From Bacteroidales bacterium (lineage in GTDB: Bacteria; Bacteroidota; Bacteroidia; Bacteroidales; WCHB1-69): a DNA stretch of 6,282 nt. The stretch is from assembly GCA_028683685.1 (NCBI GenBank), contig JAQUHH010000142.1:1-6282 (forward strand). Direction: 5' to 3'. The translations under genes and the position numbers were made by a program. Shown piece by piece: positions 1 through 5,837 of the stretch; within the stretch, counting starts at the first letter, position 1; every line of letters starts with the position of its first letter. The notes under the pieces were generated by a model that was given only the letters and a program-made list of their open reading frames with translations, was not told the DNA's origin and searched no databases.

Positions 1-2
1 TA

Positions 3-53
3 CTGCTTCGAAATCTACATTCGGAATTAAACATGAAAATAGAACAACTATGA
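3..53 (+). other. Possible 3' tail of an upstream gene
   Basis: One frame is open from the window edge and stops with TGA at 51-53, ending in ...MKIEQL. That stop would overlap the ATG of the next gene (50-52) in an ATGA arrangement, as occurs again at 4732-4735. A second frame is also open from the edge and ends with TAA at 28-30, leaving a 19-base gap to that ATG. With so few codons I cannot tell which, if either, is the real end of the preceding gene. No product can be inferred. Confidence 0.25.
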
Positions 54-610
54 AAACATTAAAAACCATCATTACGATAAGCCTTTTTCTAGCATTCCAA
101 AGCACTTTATTAGCACAACGTGGCAAAAAAGAGATAGAAGTGCCCAAAATGCCAATGGATTCCACAACAATGCAAATCACGTATAGAGAAGTGGTTGAAA
201 TTAAAGGAACAAAAGCAGAGTTATTTGCTCGTTTCACCGAATGGGTTTCGCTATACTACAAAACAACTACTGTTATAAAAAGTGCTGACGAAGAATCTGG
301 TCTTGTCGAAATTACATCAAGAGTAAAAATTTACAGCACCGCCAAAGACGGCACTAAAATAATGTCGGGTTTGGTAAACTATAATTTTACAATGGAAATG
401 AAAGAAGGCAGATATCGATACACTTTTACTCGCTTTTCTGTTAAAGCTCAAGCTTTTCAACCCATTGAGCCATGGCTCGATAACACCAACAAAGAGTGGT
501 TTCCTGCCCGCTATGATAATTTAAAAGAAGTTGATGAGCAAATTAATGAAATCATTGTTTCCCTAAAAGAAGGAATGAAGCCAAAAGAAGTAAAAAAAGA
601 TGATTGGTAG
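50..610 (+). CDS. Secreted DUF4468-like (TBP-like fold) protein
   Basis: This 186-residue protein is predicted to be exported to the periplasm; its biochemical role is unknown. Residues 1-22 form a signal peptide: K2 and K5, a hydrophobic core around 7-21, then LLA before Q23. There is no lipobox cysteine, so it should be soluble. Residues about 44-130 show the DUF4468 pattern known from Bacteroidota: a first strand (ITYREVVEIKG), a helix with a conserved Trp (FARFTEWV, W65), a 'SGLVEI' strand near 83-88, and a closing strand pair with GRYRYTFTRF at 120-129. Residues 143-186 are charged and lysine-rich at the end. The frame stays open upstream to the window edge, but the signal peptide fixes the start at this ATG. 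A box one base off TAnnTTTG (TACATTCG, 16-23) lies just upstream and could drive it, unless the gene is coupled to a preceding one. The family assignment rests on recognising the pattern. Confidence 0.8.
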   Translation: MKTLKTIITISLFLAFQSTLLAQRGKKEIEVPKMPMDSTTMQITYREVVEIKGTKAELFARFTEWVSLYYKTTTVIKSADEESGLVEITSRVKIYSTAKDGTKIMSGLVNYNFTMEMKEGRYRYTFTRFSVKAQAFQPIEPWLDNTNKEWFPARYDNLKEVDEQINEIIVSLKEGMKPKEVKKDDW

Positions 611-672
611 ATTTTTTATAACATATTTTATTATATAACACAAAGATTAACAAAACTTTAAACCGTATTCGC

Positions 673-704
673 TTGAACAAGACCTATTAATTATATTACA
701 TTTG
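673..704 (+). promoter_or_regulatory. Candidate recQ promoter (distal)
   Basis: TACATTTG at 697-704 matches the Bacteroidota -7 consensus TAnnTTTG exactly, and a TTG at 673-675 lies 21 bases upstream, an acceptable position for the -33 element. Transcription would start near 711, giving a leader of about 95 bases before the recQ ATG. This is motif matching only. A+T-rich DNA produces such matches by chance, and a second candidate lies downstream. Confidence 0.4.
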
Positions 705-730
705 CATCTATTTTGAAAAAAACATTTGCA
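698..730 (+). repeat. Direct repeat of ACATTTGCA, 24-base period
   Basis: The 9-mer ACATTTGCA occurs at 698-706 and again at 722-730. The first copy overlaps the distal -7 candidate and the second lies just downstream of its predicted start point. The repeat could be a binding site for a regulator on the same face of the helix (24 bases is a little over two turns), or it could be chance in low-complexity DNA. Confidence 0.35.
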
Positions 731-736
731 AAACAC

Positions 737-766
737 TTGACAATTCAAAAAAAAATATTAATTTTA
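737..766 (+). promoter_or_regulatory. Candidate recQ promoter (proximal)
   Basis: TTG at 737-739 (within TTGACA) is followed after 19 bases by TAATTTTA at 759-766, which is seven of eight bases of TAnnTTTG. The spacing is better than in the distal candidate but the -7 box is imperfect. A start near 773 would give a leader of about 33 bases. Either or both candidates may be used; sequence alone does not decide. Confidence 0.35.
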
Positions 767-805
767 GAATAATCAATTATTCAGTTTGATTTATAAATAT
801 ATTTT

Positions 806-3022
806 ATGACAAAATTTAATTCGAAAGAATTACATCAAATGCTCCAAAAGTTTTTTGGTTTTAAAAACTTTAAGGGAACCCAAGAAGAAATTATTTTAAC
901 TTTACTCGAGGGGAAAGATACTTTTGTAATTATGCCCACCGGAGGAGGAAAGTCGCTGTGCTATCAACTTCCTGCATTGATGCTAAGCGGTACTGCGATA
1001 ATTATATCCCCACTAATTGCCTTAATGAAAAATCAAGTTGACGCATTGCGTAATTATGGTTCTGAAGAAGGAATTGCACATGTATTAAACTCTTCTCTCA
1101 ACAAAAGTGAGATTAAACAAGTAAAACTTGATATTACAAACAAAAAAACCAAGTTGTTATATGTTGCCCCTGAAACATTAACGAAAGAAGAAAACATTGC
1201 CTTTTTTAAGGAAATTGAAATTTCTTTCTACGCTATTGACGAAGCACACTGTATTTCTGAATGGGGACATGATTTCCGACCAGAATATCGAAGAATTCGT
1301 CCCATCGTGGAAGGCATTGGACAAAATGTTCCCATTATGGCACTTACAGCAACAGCGACTCCAAAAGTTCAACACGACATTCAAAAAAACTTATCCATGA
1401 TGGATGCCGTTTCTTTTAAAAGCTCATTTAACCGACCCAATTTATACTATGAAGTACGCCCCAAACCAAAACACAAAGAAGATGTTGAGCGTGAAATAGT
1501 AAAGTTTATCCGCAATAACTCTGGGAAATCAGGAATTATATACTGCATGAGTCGCAGACAAGTAGAAGAATTAGCCGAAACTCTGCAGATTAATAACATT
1601 AAAGCACTTCCATATCATGCTGGATTAGATTCTGCAACAAGAATTCGAAATCAGGATATGTTTTTGATGGAAGAAACCGATATCATTGTTGCAACCATCG
1701 CTTTCGGAATGGGAATCGATAAACCTGATGTGCGTTTTGTTATTCACTACGACATGCCCAAAAGCCTGGAAGGATATTATCAAGAAACAGGCAGAGCCGG
1801 TCGCGATGATGGAGAAGGCTTATGCGTTGCTTTTTATGAATATGAAGATGTTGCAAAAATTGAAAAGTTCTTGAAAAACAAAAGTGTCAACGAACAAGAA
1901 ATTGCCAAACAACTTCTGTCGGAGACTATTGCTTATGCAGAATCCCCCGTTTGTCGCCGTGTTCTTTTGCTTCATTATTTTGGTGAAACATATCACGAAA
2001 CAAATTGTGGAAACTGCGACAACTGCTTGCATCCAAAACAAAAAATTGATGGTCAAGAATATGTTCAAATGGCAGTGGAACTTGTTAAAGACACCAAACA
2101 ACAATTCAAAGAAAAACATTTGGTTCATATCATCACCGGAAAACTCACTCCCACCATTAAACAATACAAACATAACGATTTGAAATTGTTTGGTGAAGGG
2201 CAGGAATTTGACGAACGTTTTTGGAGTGGTGCATTCCGACATGCACTTATTGAAGAACTCATTACCAAAGACATTGAAAACTACGGTGTACTTAAGCTTA
2301 CCCCAAAAGGGGAACGATTTTTGAAAAAAAGTTATCCTGTTATGTTGGTTCAAGAAAAAACTGAAGATTCAGACGACGATGATGAAATAATTGAAGACAT
2401 TGCTGGTGGAGGACATAAAGGTGGTGCCGTTGATAAAGTTCTTTTCTCTCTATTAAAAGATCTTCGAAAAACAATTTCAAAAAAAGAAAAACTGCCTCCT
2501 TTTGTGATTTTCCAAGACACCTCTCTCGAAGATATGTGTATTCAATATCCGACTACAATCGAAGAGATGACTCAAATTATTGGAGTTGGACAAGGAAAAG
2601 CACACAAATATGCCACTCCTTTTTTGAGTCTTATCAAAAAACACGTTGAAGAAAACGAAATTGAAAGACCTCAAGATTTAATCGTAAAATCGGTGATTAA
2701 TAAGTCGGCCTTAAAAGTTTTCATCATTCAAAGCATCGACCGAAAATTGGTATTGGAAGACATTGCTCAATCTAAAAACCTCAGCATGGACGAACTTGTT
2801 AATGAGATAGAAAGCATCGTTTCGTCCGGTACTAAAATCGACTTGAATTATTACACCGACGAATACATTGACCCTTATCACGTTGAAGAAATTTATGAAT
2901 ATTTCCGTGAAGCTGAAACCGATTCCGTCGATAAAGCACTCCAAGAATTAGGCGAAGATGAATATACGGAAGAAGAAATCAGACTCGTTCGAATTAAATT
3001 TTTCTCAGAATTAGCAAATTAA
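806..3022 (+). CDS. recQ: ATP-dependent DNA helicase RecQ
   Basis: RecQ is a superfamily 2 3'-5' DNA helicase that unwinds forks, gapped DNA and recombination intermediates in the cytoplasm. The motifs look intact: motif 0 (FGF..F.G.Q, Q26), Walker A TGGGKS 45-50, DEAH box 145-148 followed by the RecQ aromatic loop (CISEWGHDFRPEYR), motif III TATAT 181-185, motif IV GIIYCMSRR 243-251, motif V around 294-307 (ATIAFGMGIDKP) and motif VI QETGRAGR 326-333. The zinc site is C383, C401, C404 and C407. A winged-helix RQC domain spans about 415-510, an acidic linker 520-531 and an HRDC domain about 542-615. A further domain of about 105 residues (632-738) resembles the helix-turn-helix tail of RecQ proteins in some Bacteroidota and Firmicutes. 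The protein (738 residues) is longer than E. coli RecQ (about 610) for this reason. The ATG follows an A/T-rich leader with no Shine-Dalgarno sequence and places motif 0 at the expected distance. The next gene begins 20 bases after the stop, so co-transcription is likely. Confidence 0.97.
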   Translation: MTKFNSKELHQMLQKFFGFKNFKGTQEEIILTLLEGKDTFVIMPTGGGKSLCYQLPALMLSGTAIIISPLIALMKNQVDALRNYGSEEGIAHVLNSSLNKSEIKQVKLDITNKKTKLLYVAPETLTKEENIAFFKEIEISFYAIDEAHCISEWGHDFRPEYRRIRPIVEGIGQNVPIMALTATATPKVQHDIQKNLSMMDAVSFKSSFNRPNLYYEVRPKPKHKEDVEREIVKFIRNNSGKSGIIYCMSRRQVEELAETLQINNIKALPYHAGLDSATRIRNQDMFLMEETDIIVATIAFGMGIDKPDVRFVIHYDMPKSLEGYYQETGRAGRDDGEGLCVAFYEYEDVAKIEKFLKNKSVNEQEIAKQLLSETIAYAESPVCRRVLLLHYFGETYHETNCGNCDNCLHPKQKIDGQEYVQMAVELVKDTKQQFKEKHLVHIITGKLTPTIKQYKHNDLKLFGEGQEFDERFWSGAFRHALIEELITKDIENYGVLKLTPKGERFLKKSYPVMLVQEKTEDSDDDDEIIEDIAGGGHKGGAVDKVLFSLLKDLRKTISKKEKLPPFVIFQDTSLEDMCIQYPTTIEEMTQIIGVGQGKAHKYATPFLSLIKKHVEENEIERPQDLIVKSVINKSALKVFIIQSIDRKLVLEDIAQSKNLSMDELVNEIESIVSSGTKIDLNYYTDEYIDPYHVEEIYEYFREAETDSVDKALQELGEDEYTEEEIRLVRIKFFSELAN

Positions 3023-3042
3023 TAATCATACATTAAAAAATC

Positions 3043-3753
3043 ATGGAAAATAATTTGGAAAATACCGAAGAACAAAAAAACGCAATAGAAGAAACCAATG
3101 AGGTTGTAAATCAAACAGATGACTCTTCGAAAGAGATGCAAAAAAACAAAAAAAGTTTATTCTCAACTATAAATTTTTACGTAAATATTGTTTTATTCAT
3201 TGTCCTAGTAATTCTGATTATCAATCCTTTTGGAAACAAAAACACCAAAAAAGAAGCTGCATTTTCGGAAAATGTCGGAATAAATATCGCTTTTCTAAAC
3301 ACCGATTCTGTATTTGGAAATTATAAATTAGTGGAACAACTAAAAGATGAGTTGATCGTCAAAAAAGAGAAAATGGAATCGGAAGTGATGAGCAAACAAC
3401 AAACGTTTCAAACCAAGCTTACCAACTTCCAAAGCAATGTTCAAAACAACCGTATCACCTTTGAACAAAGCCAAGATGCCGAACGAAAATTAATGCAGGA
3501 AAGAGATGAGATTGTAGCCCTTGGCGAACGATATTCAAGCGATATCATGGCATTAGAATATCAAATGCAGCTACAAATCACAGATTCTGTAATTAACTTT
3601 GCCAATCGATACAATAAAACATACAATGCAGATTATATTTTGGGATATACCAAAGGCGGTGGCATTTTAGTTGCCAACGAAAAATACGATATCACCCAAG
3701 ACATTATTACTGGACTTAATGAAGAATACGAAAAATCATTAAAAACTAAATAA
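3043..3753 (+). CDS. Membrane-anchored Skp/OmpH-like chaperone protein
   Basis: This 236-residue protein resembles the OmpH/Skp family, periplasmic chaperones that hold unfolded outer-membrane proteins. Residues 1-42 are hydrophilic and rich in Asn, Glu and Gln. A lysine cluster (K34, K36, K37) precedes a single hydrophobic helix at about 43-60, ending in NPFG. The positive-inside rule puts the N-tail in the cytoplasm and the rest in the periplasm. The Skp-like region begins near 80 with INIAFLNTDSVF, the usual opening strand, and continues into a long, charged, coiled-coil-prone helical pair (about 94-190) with many Gln, Lys and Glu. It closes with a strand-like segment (YILGYTKGGGILVAN, about 199-213) and a final helix. 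E. coli Skp has a cleaved signal peptide; here the helix lacks a cleavage site, so the protein should stay anchored. It starts 20 bases after recQ and ends 2 bases before the next ATG. Family membership is likely; chaperone activity is inferred. Confidence 0.82.
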   Translation: MENNLENTEEQKNAIEETNEVVNQTDDSSKEMQKNKKSLFSTINFYVNIVLFIVLVILIINPFGNKNTKKEAAFSENVGINIAFLNTDSVFGNYKLVEQLKDELIVKKEKMESEVMSKQQTFQTKLTNFQSNVQNNRITFEQSQDAERKLMQERDEIVALGERYSSDIMALEYQMQLQITDSVINFANRYNKTYNADYILGYTKGGGILVANEKYDITQDIITGLNEEYEKSLKTK

Positions 3754-3755
3754 AT

Positions 3756-4193
3756 ATGCTACGATTTCTGACCTCAATTTTACTGATTTCTGCTCTATTT
3801 TTACAATCCTGTGGACCAAAAATCGAAAAAGTCATCGAAAAAACATATCCTGACGGCAAACCAGAAATTGAAAAACATTATCTGATAGAAGGCGATACAA
3901 AAATTCTGCAAAAAGAAATTGCTTATTGGCCCGACGAAAAAAAGAAAATTGAAGGTTCATTTAAAGAAGAAAAACGCGACGGACACTGGATTGCCTGGTT
4001 TGAAAATGGCAATAAATGGAGCGAAGGATATTATATTGATGGAATCGAAGATGGTGAAAAAAGAGTATGGCACGAAAACGGAAATATCTTTTTTGAAGGA
4101 CAATATAAAATGGGCGAAAAAGTTGGTATTTGGAAAGTTTTCGATGAAGCAGGTAATTTAATTCAAGAATCAAATTACGACAAAAAAGAATAA
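3756..4193 (+). CDS. MORN-repeat (MORN_2) lipoprotein
   Basis: This 145-residue predicted lipoprotein has a signal peptide (residues 1-18, hydrophobic core L9-L16) ending in the lipobox LQSC with Cys19 as the lipidation site. The mature part is built from short aromatic- and glycine-rich repeats of about 23 residues: GHWIAWFENGNKWSEG (76-91), GEKRVWHENGNIFFEG (100-115) and a third unit GIWKVFDEAGNLIQES (124-139). Weaker copies lie around 30-45 and 57-72. This is the MORN_2 pattern; similar proteins are often auto-labelled 'YwqK family antitoxin', a name that gives no evidence of toxin neutralisation here. After Cys19 comes GPKIEK, with no acidic doublet like the surface-export signal described in some Bacteroidota, so it probably faces the periplasm. 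It is packed 2 bases after the Skp-like gene and 5 bases before the hydrolase gene, which suggests co-expression with envelope functions. The molecular role is unknown; a scaffold or binding role is a guess. Confidence 0.85.
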   Translation: MLRFLTSILLISALFLQSCGPKIEKVIEKTYPDGKPEIEKHYLIEGDTKILQKEIAYWPDEKKKIEGSFKEEKRDGHWIAWFENGNKWSEGYYIDGIEDGEKRVWHENGNIFFEGQYKMGEKVGIWKVFDEAGNLIQESNYDKKE

Positions 4194-4198
4194 ATTAA

Positions 4199-4735
4199 AT
4201 GAAAAAAATATTTTCATTTTTATTTATCTTTACGCTTGTATTGTGCTCATTTCACTCCTGTAATACGAAAAAGATAGCTGTTGTAAAACGTCCTCTTACC
4301 CAAAGGGAAACAACCAAGCCAACGTCTTTTTCAAGCAATACAAAAGCTGTTAAAGCTAGGAATGAAGCTCTCACTAAATCCATTAATTATTGGCTCGGCA
4401 CACCCCATAAAAACGGCGGATGCGATAAATCAGGCATCGATTGTTCCTGTTTAGTAATGAGTATTTATAAAGAAGTTTATGGCATTGAACTTTACCGCTC
4501 CTCCATAGACATTCAGAAAAATGTGTTTTTCGTTAACAAATCTGAACTAAAAGAAGGTGATATTTTGTTTTTTAAAACCACTTCTGCCAACCGCGTTACA
4601 CACGTGGGAATCTATCTAAAAAATAATGAATTTGTTCATACCTCATCATCCAAAGGAGTTATGATTAGCAACTTAAACGAAGCATATTACCAACGCACCT
4701 TTTTTAAAGCAGGTCGGCACCAAAGAGTGAAATGA
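4199..4735 (+). CDS. NlpC/P60 (MepS-like) peptidoglycan hydrolase lipoprotein
   Basis: This is a 178-residue NlpC/P60 cysteine peptidase closest in layout to E. coli MepS (Spr), which cuts D-Ala-mDAP cross-links so that the cell wall can expand. The signal peptide (1-20) ends at Cys21 in the lipobox-like FHSC, so the protein should be lipid-anchored in the periplasm. A linker of about 35 residues leads to the catalytic domain (about 53-175). The catalytic residues are Cys82 in GIDCSCLV, His135 in THVGIYL and His147 in FVHTSSSKG; their spacing (53 and 12) is close to that of MepS (51 and 12). LKEGDILFF (117-125) and the terminal FFKAGR are also family-typical. Two differences stand out: the residue after the catalytic Cys-Ser is Cys84 rather than the common Gly, and the usual GTPYxYGG reads GTPHKNGG. 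No SH3 or LysM targeting domain is present. It starts 5 bases after the MORN gene, and its TGA overlaps the next ATG. The exact bond cleaved is inferred from the family. Confidence 0.92.
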   Translation: MKKIFSFLFIFTLVLCSFHSCNTKKIAVVKRPLTQRETTKPTSFSSNTKAVKARNEALTKSINYWLGTPHKNGGCDKSGIDCSCLVMSIYKEVYGIELYRSSIDIQKNVFFVNKSELKEGDILFFKTTSANRVTHVGIYLKNNEFVHTSSSKGVMISNLNEAYYQRTFFKAGRHQRVK

Positions 4736-5640
4736 AAAACAAAGCTCTAAATGCCCACGCTGCCCTGATTGGGGGAAATTTAATTTTCGGACTCAATTTT
4801 GTTATTTCAAAAGGACTAATGCCCCGTTTTTTCCTCCCAAACGACATTGTTTTGTATCGCATTGGCGGTGCTTTAATCCTATTTTGGCTGTATGGACTTT
4901 TTTTCAAAACAGAAAAAATAGACAAAAAAGATTTTGCCAGACTTATTGTATGTGGATTTTTTGGAGTTTTCTTAAATCAATTTATGTTTTTCAAAGGCTT
5001 GAATTTAACCACGCCTATCGATGCATCAATTATTCAAATATCAAATCCAGTTCTAATTTTATTGTTTGCTCATTTTATTCATCGAGAAAAAATGTCTTAC
5101 TCAAAAATTTTGGGAATTGCCTTAGCAGGAATCGGAGCGCTTGCAATTGTCGTGGAAGGAACTTCGGCAGCCAGCAAAGGGAGCAGTTTAACAGGAAATC
5201 TATTTATATTAATCAATGCCATTTCATACGCATTCTACATCGTTTTGTCAAAACCATTAACCGCCAAATACAAGCCCCATACCCTAATGAAATGGATTTT
5301 TCTATTTGGATTTATCTTTGCTACTCCTCTGTTTTACAAAACCACCAGTGTTAGCAATTATGCTAATTATTCGATAGAACCTTGGTTATCATTATTCTAT
5401 GTTATTTTTGCCACTACTTTTTTGGCTTACTTATTTATTATCAGTTCCATGAAAAACGTATCCGCTAGCGTAGTGGGAGTATATATTTATTCACAACCCT
5501 TAATTGCCGGGATAACGGCCTACTTTTTAGGGATGGGAAATTTCAGTTTTGTCAAAATTTCGGCAGCTCTTTTTATCGGTTTTGTAGTCTACTTGGTTTC
5601 CAAAACAAATCAATCCAAGAAGCCTTTAACAAGCCCATAA
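4732..5640 (+). CDS. EamA/DMT-family transporter
   Basis: This 302-residue inner-membrane protein belongs to the drug/metabolite transporter superfamily, whose members export or import metabolites such as amino acids, nucleosides or toxic compounds. The substrate cannot be read from sequence. It shows the family's duplicated arrangement of about ten hydrophobic helices. The first EamA half spans about 8-142, with GGNLIFGLNFVISK in helix 1, LYRIGGALILFW in helix 2 (R43), ASIIQISNPV (98-107) and the helix-capping HREK (117-120). The second half spans about 155-290, beginning GNLFILINAISYAFYIVLSK and including VGVYIYSQPLIAGITA before the last helix. The C-terminal tail is short and basic. The start codon overlaps the stop of the hydrolase gene as ATGA, which suggests translational coupling and identical regulation. 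No other ATG is needed, because helix 1 begins within ten residues. It is the last gene of the tight run, followed by about 200 bases without a gene. Confidence 0.92.
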   Translation: MKNKALNAHAALIGGNLIFGLNFVISKGLMPRFFLPNDIVLYRIGGALILFWLYGLFFKTEKIDKKDFARLIVCGFFGVFLNQFMFFKGLNLTTPIDASIIQISNPVLILLFAHFIHREKMSYSKILGIALAGIGALAIVVEGTSAASKGSSLTGNLFILINAISYAFYIVLSKPLTAKYKPHTLMKWIFLFGFIFATPLFYKTTSVSNYANYSIEPWLSLFYVIFATTFLAYLFIISSMKNVSASVVGVYIYSQPLIAGITAYFLGMGNFSFVKISAALFIGFVVYLVSKTNQSKKPLTSP

Positions 5641-5648
5641 ACTCAAAA

Positions 5649-5670
5649 AAAAATTTCTCAAAAATTTCTC
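5649..5670 (+). repeat. Perfect tandem 11-mer, two copies
   Basis: AAAAATTTCTC is repeated head to tail at 5649-5659 and 5660-5670, beginning eight bases after the transporter stop codon. It forms no hairpin and so does not look like an intrinsic terminator. It may be simple replication slippage in A/T-rich DNA. Confidence 0.6.
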
Positions 5671-5697
5671 CATTTAATCTTTCCAAATGAAAACTGG

Positions 5698-5778
5698 GTG
5701 TGATTTTTATGGAAATTAAATCAGATTAGAAAACAATTGCTCTAAAAATTGTATTTTTGTGCATTATAGTGTGATTTT
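5698..5778 (+). repeat. Direct repeat GTGTGATTTT flanking a -7-like box
   Basis: The 10-mer GTGTGATTTT occurs at 5698-5707 and 5769-5778, 71 bases apart. One copy is upstream of the candidate -7 box at 5752-5759 and the other is just after its predicted start point. A paired operator is possible but not shown; chance is the alternative. Confidence 0.3.
5752..5759 (+). promoter_or_regulatory. Candidate -7 box for the LolA-like gene
   Basis: TATTTTTG matches TAnnTTTG exactly and lies about 80 bases before the ATG at 5838. No TTG sits at the usual -33 distance; the nearest (5737-5739) is only 12 bases upstream, so the promoter is half supported. The 197-base gap between genes makes a separate promoter here reasonable. 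A small 6-bp dyad (ACAATT 5733-5738, AATTGT 5747-5752) abuts the box. Confidence 0.35.
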
Positions 5779-5837
5779 AGAACATCTGTAATATTAAAAA
5801 TTCATTCTATCATTTATTTTTTAAATAAACTTTCAAA

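Noticed and set aside
1..49. A divergent gene reading leftwards off the window edge
   Set aside because: A short reverse frame with an ATG is open to the edge, but about a dozen codons without any recognisable signal cannot support a gene call.
611..640. Possible terminator after the DUF4468 gene (TATAA ... TTATA)
   Set aside because: The dyad is only five A/T pairs with no GC-rich stem, and such pairs are expected by chance in this sequence.
1820..2353. A 177-codon open frame on the - strand
   Set aside because: It lies wholly inside recQ, opposite the zinc-binding and RQC regions, which show clear family motifs on the + strand. Its translation is rich in Phe and Asn without domain features, as expected for the antisense of A-rich coding DNA.
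3919..4161. 80- and 70-codon open frames on both strands over the MORN gene
   Set aside because: They overlap a gene with a lipobox and three clear repeats; the alternatives are low-complexity shadows.
3756..4735. A toxin-antitoxin pair (YwqK-type 'antitoxin' next to an NlpC/P60 enzyme)
   Set aside because: Both proteins carry lipoprotein signals and so act outside the cytoplasm. The hydrolase looks like a housekeeping MepS-type enzyme. The antitoxin label for MORN_2 proteins is a naming habit, not evidence.
4884..5354. A 156-codon open frame on the + strand
   Set aside because: It is an out-of-frame shadow of the EamA transporter, whose duplicated helices continue unbroken through this region.
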